DNA of 64,000 nucleotides from Candidatus Poribacteria bacterium (GTDB taxonomy: Bacteria; Poribacteria; WGA-4E; WGA-3G): NCBI GenBank assembly GCA_026706025.1, contig JAPOZO010000056.1:1-64000 (forward strand), given 5' to 3'. A model generated the notes under the pieces. The model did no database searches. It saw nothing but the letters and a program-made list of their open reading frames with translations, and was not told the DNA's origin. Both the position numbers and the translations under genes were made by a program. Positions 25,738 to 35,359 of the stretch are shown here, in pieces (position 1 is the first letter of the stretch; every line of letters starts with the position of its first letter).

Positions 25738-26988
25738 ATGAGAAGAAATTGGTTGATTTCTACAGTTTTGGTGGCTTCAATTATCGGTTTATGCATAAGC
25801 CTTCAAAGTTGTGCCAAAAATAAAATAAATCTGCGAAAAACATTGGATACCCAGGAAACCATGCGGGTGCAGGCATATTGGGATCCAATTGCAGATGCTT
25901 CGCTCGGTTTGCCCGATCATTCACCGAAGCATGTCGCGCTGTTTAAGAATCTCGTACCGGCGCACGTCAGTCGAGAATATGACGTAGACGCTTTCAAAGC
26001 TTTTTTTCCTAAAGGATCCGCTCCTGTTGGACACGTGTGGGAACTGGATATGAACGATGTCCTTCTGTTTCTCCGCCAATTCCACCCAGGGGCAACCGCT
26101 GAGATGCACATAAATCCGGGCGGAGAAGGTGCCATAGAGATATTTGGTCGGCATATAACTCTGATAAAGGTAGGTCTGGAGTCAGAGGGTGCCTTCGCAT
26201 GTCTTCGCGCACTTTCACCGACTTATGCCGAAATTGTTTTCAGAATCCATGCTGAATTCCAACTCGATGAAGAGGCGCGCGCCTATTTTACACCCGCACA
26301 ATTCACTGGACGGTTGATACTTAATCGGAGCAACGGCACTATTCGCGATTTTTGGCTTCATCTCCCACCGCGTAATACCAATGTTGACCTCAACGCCTTC
26401 GGCGGTGCGGATATGGTTTACGTGCCGCGCATGGAACTCATCGCACAAAACGCGCATGATGAGAGTGATATTGTCTGGGAGACTGCTATTACAGAGGCGG
26501 TGGCGCAGTCGGCATTAAAGGCTGCCTTCTACAAATCTGCCGAAATTGAGAGGCACCCCGTTAAGGAGGCTGTTGCACAAGCGCAAGTGGAGAATCGCCC
26601 TATTCATGTGGTTCTCACATGGGGTGTGTTTGACGACGAATCGTGCTGAGCGAGCGGTAAAACTTTGAGGGCAGTTGTCCTCTCCGATTCAAAAATCGTA
26701 AAATTGCTCAATAAGCACTACGTCAACGTATTCCTTCTGATTCGGGATCTGCGTGAACTTCAGAACGAAACGAAGGATGAGTCCATAAGTAGATTCGCAA
26801 GCACGATTTCCACAACGTTTGACGCGGCCGTCGCGCGGGGCGTAGATGGTTCTGTCAACAGTTTTGTACTATCGCCCCAATTGGAGTTGATAAGTCATTT
26901 ACCTTATGAGGATCTAATAAAACCGAATGAGGTCATTGACGATACATACCTGACATTTCTAAAGGATGCTCTGACCAAAAACAAGTAG
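25738..26988 (+). CDS. Candidate selenoprotein A: lipoprotein with in-frame TGA (Sec304)
   Basis: Read through the TGA at 26647-26649 this is 416 aa. ATG follows AAGGAG. Lipobox SLQSC (Cys25). The N-terminal domain has the family marks YAEIVFRIHAEF and FTPAQFTGRL. The TGA sits in DDESC-U-ASGKTLRA, after which the same frame continues to a TAG with residues (VLSDSKIVKLLNKHYVNVF) matching the other three paralogues. A GAGGGC/GTCCTC hairpin lies 17 nt after the TGA. It lacks the C-terminal beta domain present in B-D. Known: UGA can encode selenocysteine if SelA/SelB/SelC/SelD are present. None is in this window. Alternative: two separate ORFs. Confidence 0.75.
26667..26682 (+). promoter_or_regulatory. 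bSECIS-like hairpin, selenoprotein A
   Basis: GAGGGC-AGTT-GTCCTC, six base pairs including one G-U, loop beginning AG. It starts at +18 after the TGA. Same position as in the three paralogues. Confidence 0.6.
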
Positions 26989-27056
26989 GTGTGTTCTGAA
27001 ACTGAAACTATAGGTGTCAATTTAGGGATATTTCTCGTTATTTCGTAGTAGCATCT

Positions 27057-27128
27057 CTACAAATGCCGCCCCTCTGGGGCTTAGGTCTTTTTGGGCAGCT
27101 GCTATAAACATATCGTCCCTACGGGACT
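27057..27128 (+). repeat. REP family II pair, second location
   Basis: ATGCCGCCCCTCTGGGGCT and ATATCGTCCCTACGGGACT, with compensated stem changes relative to 18731-18805 (CCCTTACAGGG to CCCCTCTGGGG). Confidence 0.7.
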
Positions 27129-27167
27129 GAAGAGGGTTTTGAAGTTATCAAGGGTTCCGCGGAGGAT

Positions 27168-27237
27168 CCGGTTCGGTTGGGAATGCAGATCGCATTTGGG
27201 CGAGTACGCCGCAAAACCGAACCTACCGGACCTGGGG
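27168..27237. repeat. Structured repeat, copy 2 (inner hairpin deleted)
   Basis: Same ends as 18847-18950 (CCGGTTCGGTT and AACCGAACCTACCGG), but the central GAATGCC/GGGCATTC hairpin segment is missing. Confidence 0.7.
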
Positions 27238-27305
27238 ATCAAGACGGTTATTTTTTCTAAATTGACACTTATGGTGTGTTCTGAAACTGAAACCAACAAA
27301 ATTAG

Positions 27306-27332
27306 GCAACCGTTTTGTCTGTTGCCCGCGTC
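27306..27332 (+). promoter_or_regulatory. ECF-type promoter motif C
   Basis: GCAACCGTTTTG then GCGTCACTATATAT, 22 bp start to start, 52 bp before the ATG of selenoprotein B. Confidence 0.65.
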
Positions 27333-27383
27333 ACTATATATCAAGATTAGGATCTACGCGAACGACATTTAAGGAGACTGAAA

Positions 27384-29054
27384 ATGAAAACCTTAACCAT
27401 TGCTCTTATTATTCTAATGATGATAGGTGGACAACTGAATGCCGACAACCACTCGGCAGCTAATAACAAAATAACACTTAACCTTGATGGCACATCAGAG
27501 GTATTAGTAAAAGGCTTTATTGCACCGATTGAATACACACAATATAACTACCATGTAGAGTGGGACGAGTTGGCAAACCTACGGGTTGCTGAACCTGAAA
27601 AGCGGTATCCGACATCGGTTTTTCACGCTTTTCTGCCAGACCAAGCAGTTTCGGTCGGTGCTCTCTGGCAAATCGAGGAAAAAGGAGCGTTGGAATTGCT
27701 GAAGCAACTTCACCCCAATCCAAGTCTGAATATGCACATCAATACAGGGGATTCTTACGGTTTGTGGGCGTGCCTGCGTGCTTACAACGATCAATACGCT
27801 GACATTGTATTTCGCATCCATGCGGAATTCGTTTTAGAGAACGGTTGGTTTACACCGTCACAGTTTACTGGACATCTTGTTGTTGACCGAATCAAAAAGG
27901 AAATTGTGTTTTTCGAGATGTACGTTCCTGAAGGGGTCTTGAATTTTGATGTCAACTGGAAAAGATTTGGCGGGCGCATTACTGACATCGGTTTTTGCCC
28001 GCAAATAGAACTCCGTGCCGGAAGGCAAGATGTTTTGCAAAACAACATGTTCACGGAATCTATTACCCAAGAAGCCGCGGAACGCGCCCTGATATTGCGT
28101 TTCTACAAATCACAGCAGATTAACTGGGTGTCCCTTGAAGAGGCGTTGAAGATGGCACCAACACAACAAAAACCGGTTCACGCCCTTTCAATAGATGGAC
28201 CGCTTGCAGACGAGTCGTGCTGAGGGAGCGGCAAAAGCCTGAGGGCAGGTGTCCTCTCCGATGACCGACTTATAGCATTCTTGAATGAGAATTTCATTAA
28301 CATATGGATACCGAATTCTGAATTAGGGCGCGTCCCGAGCTTACAGGATCCGATTGCCAAGAGACGCGAGCGAGAATCTAAGACGTTTGACACGACGCAT
28401 GCTTTGGCACAAGCAATCATGAAAGGGTGGAAACAACACTCACCTGCGGACTCTTTGGTAATCTCACCAAAATTTGAATTGATGGGTAGGCTTCCAGTCA
28501 ATGAACGTATTTCGCCATATAACGGCGCAGAGGGGTATCTTTTATTTCTCCAAGAATCCTTGGATAAAAAACTCCCCGGTTTAGGTGAGGAATCCTCGGA
28601 ACTGAAACCAACAGATTGGGATACACTCCTTGAAAATGCTGTCGAATCCGGCGCGATTGTAGCTGACGGTTTGAAGGTTGTGCTCACCAATGAGCATCCT
28701 AAGCAGGAGATCCTCAGCGTTTTTCGGAAGCCCGATTACACTGTTGTTGAGATTGATACAACTGCGTTTAAAGATGGTGGCTTACTCACTATTGATATCT
28801 GGGTGGGAGATGCTGAGGTTGCCGGTTCATTTGACCTGTTTGTTGGTAACACGACAGAACTCGTGTCTGACAACGCGCTTGCCTCTATAAAGGATATTCC
28901 AACGAATCAGAGAGAAGTTATCAAGTATCCTTTGGATCGGGGTGGTATCTTTAAGTTAGGGGCTATCGCCAGCGCGAAAGGGAACGGGAAAATCAACGGA
29001 TTTCTCGCAAAGATCTCTGTGGAACCTGTGTCCGAAAAAAACGAGGGAAATTAA
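27384..29054 (+). CDS. Candidate selenoprotein B: exported thioredoxin-like protein (Sec280)
   Basis: 556 aa through the in-frame TGA at 28221-28223. AAGGAG ribosome site. Signal peptide about 1-20. N-terminal domain about 60-270 with WACLRAYNDQYADIVF and FTPSQFTGHL. The active-site-like stretch LSIDGPLADESC-U-GSGKS starts a thioredoxin-like beta-alpha-beta (LRAGVLSDDRLIAFLNE, then FINIWI). C-terminal beta domain about 450-550 (YTVVEIDTTAFKDGG, KINGFLAKISV). Frame and homology continue without interruption for 277 codons after the TGA. The WD40 gene starts immediately after the stop. Function inferred: extracytoplasmic thiol/selenol redox. Confidence 0.8.
28241..28256 (+). promoter_or_regulatory. 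bSECIS-like hairpin, selenoprotein B
   Basis: GAGGGC-AGGT-GTCCTC, starting 18 nt after the TGA. The CAGGT loop start resembles the E. coli fdhF element (GCAGGTCTGC). Confidence 0.7.
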
Positions 29055-30131
29055 ATGGATATGAAAATGACGAAATTAATAAGTTTTATTCTCAGTTTGA
29101 CCGTTGCTGTATTTCTCGCAAATGGGTTTGCTGGGGGCTTACCCGTAGGTGCTATCGCCCAAATTGATACTGGACAGCAATCTGTTAACGCTATCGCATA
29201 TTCTCGAGTCGCAAATCGACTTGCAGTGGCAGCGGCAGAAAACATCCGTATCTATGATGCGAATACCTATAAGGAACTGATGGTGTTTGTTGGACATACG
29301 GATTCGGTATTAGCAGTTACCTTCTCCCCAAATGGTAAACGCCTCGTGAGTGGCGGTTCAGACGAGACGGTGCGTTTATGGGAGGCAGACACCGGTAAAC
29401 TTTTGCGGACCCGCGAGGAACATACGGGACCTATCAATGCTGTCGCTTTTTCTGCCAATGGTGAAAAGTTTTGGAGTGGTGGCAACACAGACCCGGCAAT
29501 TCGATCTTGGTTTTCGGCTGACGGTGGAAAAGCGAGCAAAGGTGGTTTCATGCCTGCGGATGTTTTCACTGCAACAGCATTTCCATCCGGAGGCGAAACC
29601 GCAGCGAGAGCCTTGGATAAGGCATCAGCTCACAAAGATTTGGTTAAGTTTTTGTTGGAAAGTGGTGATAACCTTGGGACGAGTATTGCTTTCCTTTCTG
29701 GAGTTAACAATCCAGGTATCATATCTGGGCATACGGATTCAGTGAATGTACTAACCCTCTATGCAGATCAGAAGACCCTCGCGACTGGAAGTATGGACAA
29801 AACGATCCAACTATGGAATATGGCAGACCCCAAGAAATCGCTTCATATCCTTGCAGGGCATACCGAGGGTATTACAGCCATGGACTTCTCAGTAAATGGT
29901 AAACGCCTTGCAAGTGGGAGTTTTGATAAGACGGTCCGATTATGGGATGTTGTCACCGGACAGCATCTTCGGACGCTTACTGGACATACAGGCGAAATCG
30001 GTGCGGTGACGTTCTTAGGAGATAAAACACTTGCCGGCATCGGATTTGCTGAAGCCAAAACACTTGCCACTGGAAGTTCAGATGGCACTGTTTTTATTTG
30101 GGACCTGAATAAAATCGTCTCAACGGATTAG
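29055..30131 (+). CDS. Secreted WD40-repeat protein, partner of selenoprotein B
   Basis: 358 aa. ATG at 29055 directly follows the selenoprotein stop TAA (29052-29054). An in-frame ATG at 29061 is equally possible and matches the start of the paralogue at 32448. Signal peptide, then about six WD40 repeats (for example RLVSGGSDETVRLWEADTG and RLASGSFDKTVRLWD), enough for one propeller. One central repeat is degenerate (about residues 150-210). Tight coupling suggests that it works with the selenoprotein outside the membrane. Partner unproven. Confidence 0.85.
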   Translation: MDMKMTKLISFILSLTVAVFLANGFAGGLPVGAIAQIDTGQQSVNAIAYSRVANRLAVAAAENIRIYDANTYKELMVFVGHTDSVLAVTFSPNGKRLVSGGSDETVRLWEADTGKLLRTREEHTGPINAVAFSANGEKFWSGGNTDPAIRSWFSADGGKASKGGFMPADVFTATAFPSGGETAARALDKASAHKDLVKFLLESGDNLGTSIAFLSGVNNPGIISGHTDSVNVLTLYADQKTLATGSMDKTIQLWNMADPKKSLHILAGHTEGITAMDFSVNGKRLASGSFDKTVRLWDVVTGQHLRTLTGHTGEIGAVTFLGDKTLAGIGFAEAKTLATGSSDGTVFIWDLNKIVSTD

Positions 30132-30137
30132 CGTCTA

Positions 30138-30146
30138 TGTTATAAT
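30138..30146 (+). promoter_or_regulatory. Extended -10 promoter for 30254 gene
   Basis: TGTTATAAT 7 bp after the WD40 stop. The same block (GCGTCTATGTTATAATCTAC) follows the paralogous WD40 gene at 33475-33494, ahead of selenoprotein D. Confidence 0.45.
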
Positions 30147-30253
30147 CTACATGCACAGACATCCGAAATAACAGAGTTATGACATTTCTGATAAAAATGA
30201 TTTTGTTAGCTACTCTTGCATGAACACTAACAACTATAGAGGAGATTTTGACA

Positions 30254-30628
30254 ATGCTTAGTAACGTTCTTTACATTCTAAATTTTATGGTATACTTGGG
30301 TCTTGCAGTATTGCTGGTGTTTATATGTTTACGAACGAGATCAAAGGGATTGATTCTTATTAGCGCGATACTTCTTACCGGTGGAATCTTTAATTCGATT
30401 TTTGAACAAGGTATTGATTTCTATATGGAACAATGGATAGCGCGTGAGGCAGCCAGCGACGGCGTGTGGAATATGAATGCTGCAGAGTTCCTAATGGGAG
30501 TTGCCTTGGTAGAATCCTTGCTATACGGATGTTTATGTTTGATCGGTGGCTTCCTTGTCTATAGGGAGTGGCGACTCGGAAAGTTTCGCAACCCTCAACC
30601 TGAACATTTAGAAGAATCTACGGCATAA
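30254..30628 (+). CDS. Small membrane protein, three to four TM helices
   Basis: About 124 aa from ATG 30254 (GGAG at 30241). TM segments about 4-22, 30-45 and 78-100. The charged C-terminus REWRLGKFRNPQPEHLEE is likely cytoplasmic. I do not recognise a family. It sits between the two selenoprotein-WD40 units and has no counterpart after the second. Confidence 0.65.
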   Translation: MLSNVLYILNFMVYLGLAVLLVFICLRTRSKGLILISAILLTGGIFNSIFEQGIDFYMEQWIAREAASDGVWNMNAAEFLMGVALVESLLYGCLCLIGGFLVYREWRLGKFRNPQPEHLEESTA

Positions 30629-30637
30629 CGAAATCAA

Positions 30638-30730
30638 TTATAGTAAAGCTCGAAGATATGTGGACACTTTAGCAACACAAAATTCCCGCTTGCAAGCGGG
30701 GGGTCCAATTAATTGTGGACTTTACTATAA
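30638..30730. mobile_element. MITE-like palindromic element upstream of selenoprotein C
   Basis: TTATAGTAAAG at 30638-30648 pairs with CTTTACTATAA at 30720-30730. The middle has CCCGCTTGCAAGCGGG. No ORF. It may contribute promoter sequence to the next gene, 28 bp away. A relative of the left half lies at 63901-63934. Confidence 0.6.
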
Positions 30731-30757
30731 CTTGTACAAACGACAAGGAGATGGAAA

Positions 30758-32443
30758 ATGAGAACCTTAAGCGTTGCGCTACTCGTTCTAATCGTAATAA
30801 GTGGACAACTCAACGCCGACAACCCCTCGGCAGCGAACAACAAAATCACACTTAACCTTGACGATACATCAGAAATATTAGTGAAAGGGTTTATCGCCCC
30901 GGTTGGAGAGAGTTTGTCTGATAACTTTAAGCAGTGGGACGCGTTGGTAAATCTGCGAGTTGCTGAACCCGAAAAACAACATCCGGCATCGGTTTTCCAA
31001 GCTTTTCTTCCGAACAAACCGGTTTCGGTGGGTGACCTCTGGGTACCAGATATGATAAGAGTCGTTACCTTGCTCAGGCAACTGCATCCGAATCCTAATT
31101 TCTTTCTCCATATCAATTCCGGCGATTCCTTCGGTTTATGGGCATGCCTGCGTGCTTACAACGATCAATACGCCGACATCGTGTTTCGGATCCATGCAGA
31201 ATTTAAACTCAAAGACGGGTGGTTTACACCGTCACAGTTCACAGGACATCTTGTCATTGACCGGAACAAAGAGAAAGTCGCTTTCTTTGAGATGTATGTT
31301 CCTAAAGGCGTAATAAACTTTGATGTTAACTGGAAGCGAGATAAAGGCTCTATGGTCACAAGCACCGGTTTTTGCTCGAAAATGGAACTCCGTGCTGGAA
31401 TGCAAGATCTTCTCGAAAACGTTGAATTCACAGCATCTATTACGCAAGCAGCCGCGGAACGCGCACTGATATTGCGTTTCTACAAGTCCGAACAAATCAA
31501 TTGGGTGCCACTCGATCAGGTGTTGGAGATAGCGCAAGCACAGCAGAAACCGATTCATGTGATCTCCATAGATGGACCGTTAGCCGATGAGTCGTGCTGA
31601 GGGAGCGGCAAAAGCCTGAGGGCAGGTGTCCTCTCCGACGACAAAAACATCGAATTCATGAACGAAAACTTTATTAACGCTTGGGTATTAAATACGGAAT
31701 TAGATCGCACGTCTAAGAAACCAGAACGCATAGCCTATAGACAACAGCAAGGGTTCAACCTTATTGACAAGACGCTCCCATTAGCACAGGCAATCATGAA
31801 AGGCTGGAAGAAACATTCACCCGCAGATTCTTTGGTGATCTCGCCGAAACTTGAACTGATGGGTAGACTGCCGGTCAATGAACGAACGCCACCTTACAAC
31901 GGTGCAAAAGGGTATCTCTTATTTCTTCAAGATGCCTTGGAGGGGAAGTTCCCCGGGTTTCGTGAGGATACCTCAACACATTGGAATACGCTCCTTGAAA
32001 CCGCTGTTGAATCGGGTGCTATTAAAGATGACGGTTTGAGTGTTGTACTCACCGATGAACACGCCGAGAAAGAAATCCTTAGCGTTTTTCGGGCATCTGA
32101 TACCGACGCTCACAATTACCACAATTACACTGTCGTTGAGATTGACGCGACACCGTTTAAAGATGGCGGCGTGCTTGCGATTGATGTCTGGGTCGGGGAA
32201 GCCGAAGTGTCCGGTTCATTTGATCTATTTGCTGGAGATACTACAAAACTCATGCCAGACAATGCCCTCGCTTCTGCAAGGGATATTCCAACGAATCAAA
32301 AGGAAATTATCAAATACCGTTTTGATCGCGGTCAAGTCTTTAAGTTAGGGGCTATCGGCAATGCCAGTGAGAAAGGCAAAATCAACGGATTTCTCGCGAA
32401 AATCTCTGTAGAACCTGCGTTCGTAAAAAACGACGGAAACTAA
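30758..32443 (+). CDS. Candidate selenoprotein C: exported thioredoxin-like protein (Sec281)
   Basis: 561 aa through the TGA at 31598-31600. ATG after AAGGAGATGGAAA. Architecture as in B: signal peptide, N-terminal domain with YADIVFRIHAEF, then PLADESC-U-GSGKS followed by LRAGVLSDDKNIEFMNE and FINAW, and the C-terminal beta domain (YTVVEIDATPFKDGG). The two halves share frame and are collinear with B and D. WD40 gene follows 4 bp later. Upstream promoter may lie in the MITE-like element. No ECF-type motif seen here. Confidence 0.8.
31618..31633 (+). promoter_or_regulatory. bSECIS-like hairpin, selenoprotein C
   Basis: Identical to that of B: GAGGGC-AGGT-GTCCTC at +18 after the TGA. Confidence 0.7.
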
Positions 32444-32447
32444 AAAT

Positions 32448-33476
32448 ATGAAAATGACGAAATTAGTAAGTTTTATTCCTATTTTGACCGTCGCTGTATT
32501 TCTCGCAAACGGATGGGCAGGAGACTTACCGATGGGTGCAATTGCTCGAATTGATGTCGGTGAGGGACCTGTAAACGCCATCGCATATTCTCGATCCACA
32601 AATCGGATCGCTGTAGCCGCTGCGAACAGCATCTATATCTACGATGCGAGCACCTATGAAAAACAGATGGTATTTACCGAACATACCGATTCGGTGTTAG
32701 CCGTCGCCTTTTCTCCGAACGGCAAACGTCTCGTCAGTGGCGGTTTGGACAAGACGGTACGGTTGTGGCATGCCGACACCGGGAAACTCAGAAATACCCG
32801 CGAAGAACACACAGCACCTGTGAATACGGTTGCGTTCTCTGTTGATGGTAAAAGGTTTTGGAGTGCAAGTAGCGAAAACAACACAATTCGGTCTTGGTAT
32901 GCGCGTGATGGTGGGCGCTGGAGTTCTCGAGTTTCTTCAAATACGAATGTTGTGTTCATAGCAATCGCATGTTCATACAAGGGGGCACCCGTGGCAAAGG
33001 CAAGAGCGTTAGATAGTATGAGTGATTGCATTATTGAGTTCAGAGGCGGTAATCATTGGCGTGTTGTAAGTGGACATGCAGATCCGGTTAGCGTCCTAAC
33101 CCTTTATGCGGATGGAAAAACCCTCGCCACTGGAAGCGCGGACAAGACAATTGAGTTGTGGAATAAAGCAGACACCAACAAACCGCTTCATACGCTTACA
33201 GGGCATACAGGCGGTATAACTGCTATAGACTTTTCAGTAGATGCGAAACTTCTTGCCAGTGGGAGTTCAGATAAAACGGTTCGGTTGTGGGATCTTACAA
33301 CTGGGCAATCCATCCAGACATTCTCAGGACACACAGGTGAAATCGGGGCTGTGATATTCTTAGAAGACAAAGCACTTGTGGGAATAGCACTCGCCAAAGC
33401 GAAAGCTCTTGTCAGTGGAGGTTCAGATGGCACCGTTTTCATCTGGAATCTGGACAAAATCGTCTCAGCTGATTAG
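32448..33476 (+). CDS. Secreted WD40-repeat protein, partner of selenoprotein C
   Basis: 342 aa, paralogue of 29055-30131. Signal peptide (VSFIPILTVAVFLANGWAG), then WD40 repeats with DKTVRLW and DGTVFIWNLDK. The central part (about 140-205) has diverged more than the rest. 4 bp behind selenoprotein C, so cotranscribed. Confidence 0.85.
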   Translation: MKMTKLVSFIPILTVAVFLANGWAGDLPMGAIARIDVGEGPVNAIAYSRSTNRIAVAAANSIYIYDASTYEKQMVFTEHTDSVLAVAFSPNGKRLVSGGLDKTVRLWHADTGKLRNTREEHTAPVNTVAFSVDGKRFWSASSENNTIRSWYARDGGRWSSRVSSNTNVVFIAIACSYKGAPVAKARALDSMSDCIIEFRGGNHWRVVSGHADPVSVLTLYADGKTLATGSADKTIELWNKADTNKPLHTLTGHTGGITAIDFSVDAKLLASGSSDKTVRLWDLTTGQSIQTFSGHTGEIGAVIFLEDKALVGIALAKAKALVSGGSDGTVFIWNLDKIVSAD

Positions 33477-33482
33477 CGTCTA

Positions 33483-33491
33483 TGTTATAAT
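33483..33491 (+). promoter_or_regulatory. Extended -10 promoter candidate for selenoprotein D
   Basis: TGTTATAAT, 7 bp after the WD40 stop and about 120 bp before the ATG at 33613. Paralogous to 30138-30146. A GCGTC precedes it, but the matching -35 is absent. Confidence 0.45.
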
Positions 33492-33612
33492 CTACGCAGA
33501 TGTACAAGATAACAGATCTATGGAGTTTCTCATACACACTATTTCATTCGGTAATATCACGTGAATACCTACAATTTTTTCAACTTGTGCTAACCATAAG
33601 GAGATTTTGAAA

Positions 33613-35319
33613 ATGAAAGCCCTAACCGTTGCCCTTTTCATTCTAATAGTGATGGGTGGACAACTCAACGCCGACAACCACTCGGCAGCGAACAAGAAAA
33701 TAACGCTTAACCTTACAGATACTTCAGAAGTCTCAGTGACAGGTTTCATCGCCCCGATTGAGAACACCGGCTCCAATTTCCATGTGGAATGGGATGCGTT
33801 GGCAAATCTGCGAGTTGCTGAACCTGAAAAACGGCATCCCGCATCGGTTTTCCAAGCGTTTCTTCCGAACAAACCGGTTTCGGTGGGTGACCTCTGGGTA
33901 CCAGATATGATAGGTATCGTAAACTTGTTTAAGCAACTGCATCCGAATCCTAATTTCTTTCTCCATATCAATGCCGGGGATTCGTTCGGTTTGTGGGCGT
34001 GCCTGCGCGCTTACAACGATCAATACGCCGACATTGTGTTTCGGATCCATGCGGAGTTCAAACTCGAAGATGGGTGGTTTACACCGTCGCAGTTCACAGG
34101 ACATCTTGTCATTGACCGGAACAAAGAGAAAGTCGCTTTCTTTGAGATGTATGTTCCTGAAGGCGTAATAAATTTCGATGTTAACTGGAAACAAGATAAA
34201 AACGACTCCCATTTTCATACGACTACCGGTTTTTGCTCGAAAATAGAACTCCGCGCTGGAAATCAGGAGTTGCTGAAGAGCATCAAATTCACAGAAACTA
34301 TCACCCAAGAGGAAGCCGAACGCGCACTGATACATAAGTTCTATAGATCGGAGCGAATTAATTGGGTGCCGCCAGAGCAGGTACTGGTGCAGGCAGAAGC
34401 GCAGCAGAAACCGATTCATGCGATCTCCATAGATGGTCCATTAGTTGACGAGTCGTGCTGAGGGAGCGGCAAAAGCCTGAGGGCAGGTGTCCTCTCCGAT
34501 GACCGTATTATCAAATTCTTGAACGAAAATTTCATCAATACTTGGGTATCAAATGTCGAATTAGGACGTACCCGCAATAAGCGCGCCTTTATTGCAGCGA
34601 GAATCCAGCAAGGCTTCAAACCGTTTGACCAAACCCATCCATTAGCACAGGCAATCATGAAGGGATGGAAGTTACGTTCCCCCGCAGATTCTTTAGTGAT
34701 CTCAACGGATCTTGATGTGATGGGCAGACTCCCTGTCAATGAACGGATTTCTCCCTACAACGGACCAAAAGGTTACCTTTTATTTCTCCAAGAATCCTTA
34801 GATGAGAAACGTCCCGGATTGCCTGAACCTGCCCGGGAACCGCCATCAATGGATTGGAATACGTTCCTTGGAACGGCTGTCGAGTCCGGTGCGATTGTTA
34901 ATGACGGTTTGAGCGTTGTGCTTACCCGTGAGCATCCTGAGCAAGAAGTTCTCAGCATTTTCCGGACACCCGGACAGGGTTATCAAGACTATACCGTCGT
35001 TGAAATTGATACAACTGCGTTTAAAGATGGAGGTGTGCTGACTATTACCATCTCGGTCGGTGATGCTGAATCTCCTGGTTCGTTTGATCTTTATGATGGT
35101 AATACTCAGCTTCCGACAGAAGGGGCACCTGATGGTGCGCTTACCTCGGCGTGGGATGTTCCTCCCGGCACAAAAGGCACAATCGAGTATCCTTTTCAGC
35201 AAGGCAACGTTTTTCGGTTAGGGGCTACGGGCAGTTGGCTCAGTGAGAAAGGCAAAATCAACGGGTTCCTCGCTGAATTTTCTGTGAAACCTACACCAGA
35301 AAAGAGCAACGAAAATTGA
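33613..35319 (+). CDS. Candidate selenoprotein D: exported thioredoxin-like protein (Sec283)
   Basis: 568 aa from ATG 33613 (AAGGAG at 33598-33603, better placed than the TTG at 33607). In-frame TGA at 34459-34461 in VDESC-U-GSGKS. After it the frame stays open to a real TGA stop at 35317-35319 and keeps all family blocks (LRAGVLSDDRIIKFLNE, FINTW, SPADSLVIS, C-terminal YTVVEIDTTAFKDGG). Signal peptide 1-20. Instead of a WD40 gene, sigma factor 1 follows after 40 bp and carries the same C-terminal domain. Confidence 0.8.
34479..34494 (+). promoter_or_regulatory. bSECIS-like hairpin, selenoprotein D
   Basis: GAGGGC-AGGT-GTCCTC at +18 after the TGA, identical to B and C. Confidence 0.7.
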
Positions 35320-35359
35320 TCGGTAAGCAAGACCACTGCTTGCTATCTATAGGTGATCT

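Larger units (their letters stand above)
26988..27293. repeat. Exact 21-bp direct repeat flanking a composite repeat block
   Basis: The 21-bp sequence starting GGTGTGTTCTG occurs at 26988-27008 and 27273-27293. Just inside, TAGGTGTCAATTTAG (from 27010) and CTAAATTGACACTTA (to 27271) are near-inverted. Between them lie the REP family II pair and the structured repeat. Confidence 0.65.

Noticed and set aside
30131-33479. GCGTC at 30131 and 33475 as ECF-type sites
   Set aside because: No GCAAC/GCACG box 22 bp upstream. The similarity is explained by paralogous ends of the WD40 genes.
26647-34461. TGA read as tryptophan (alternative code) or as simple pseudogene stops
   Set aside because: TGA ends many normal genes in the window. 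Four paralogues keep the TGA at the same column with constraint after it, which independent decay would not produce.
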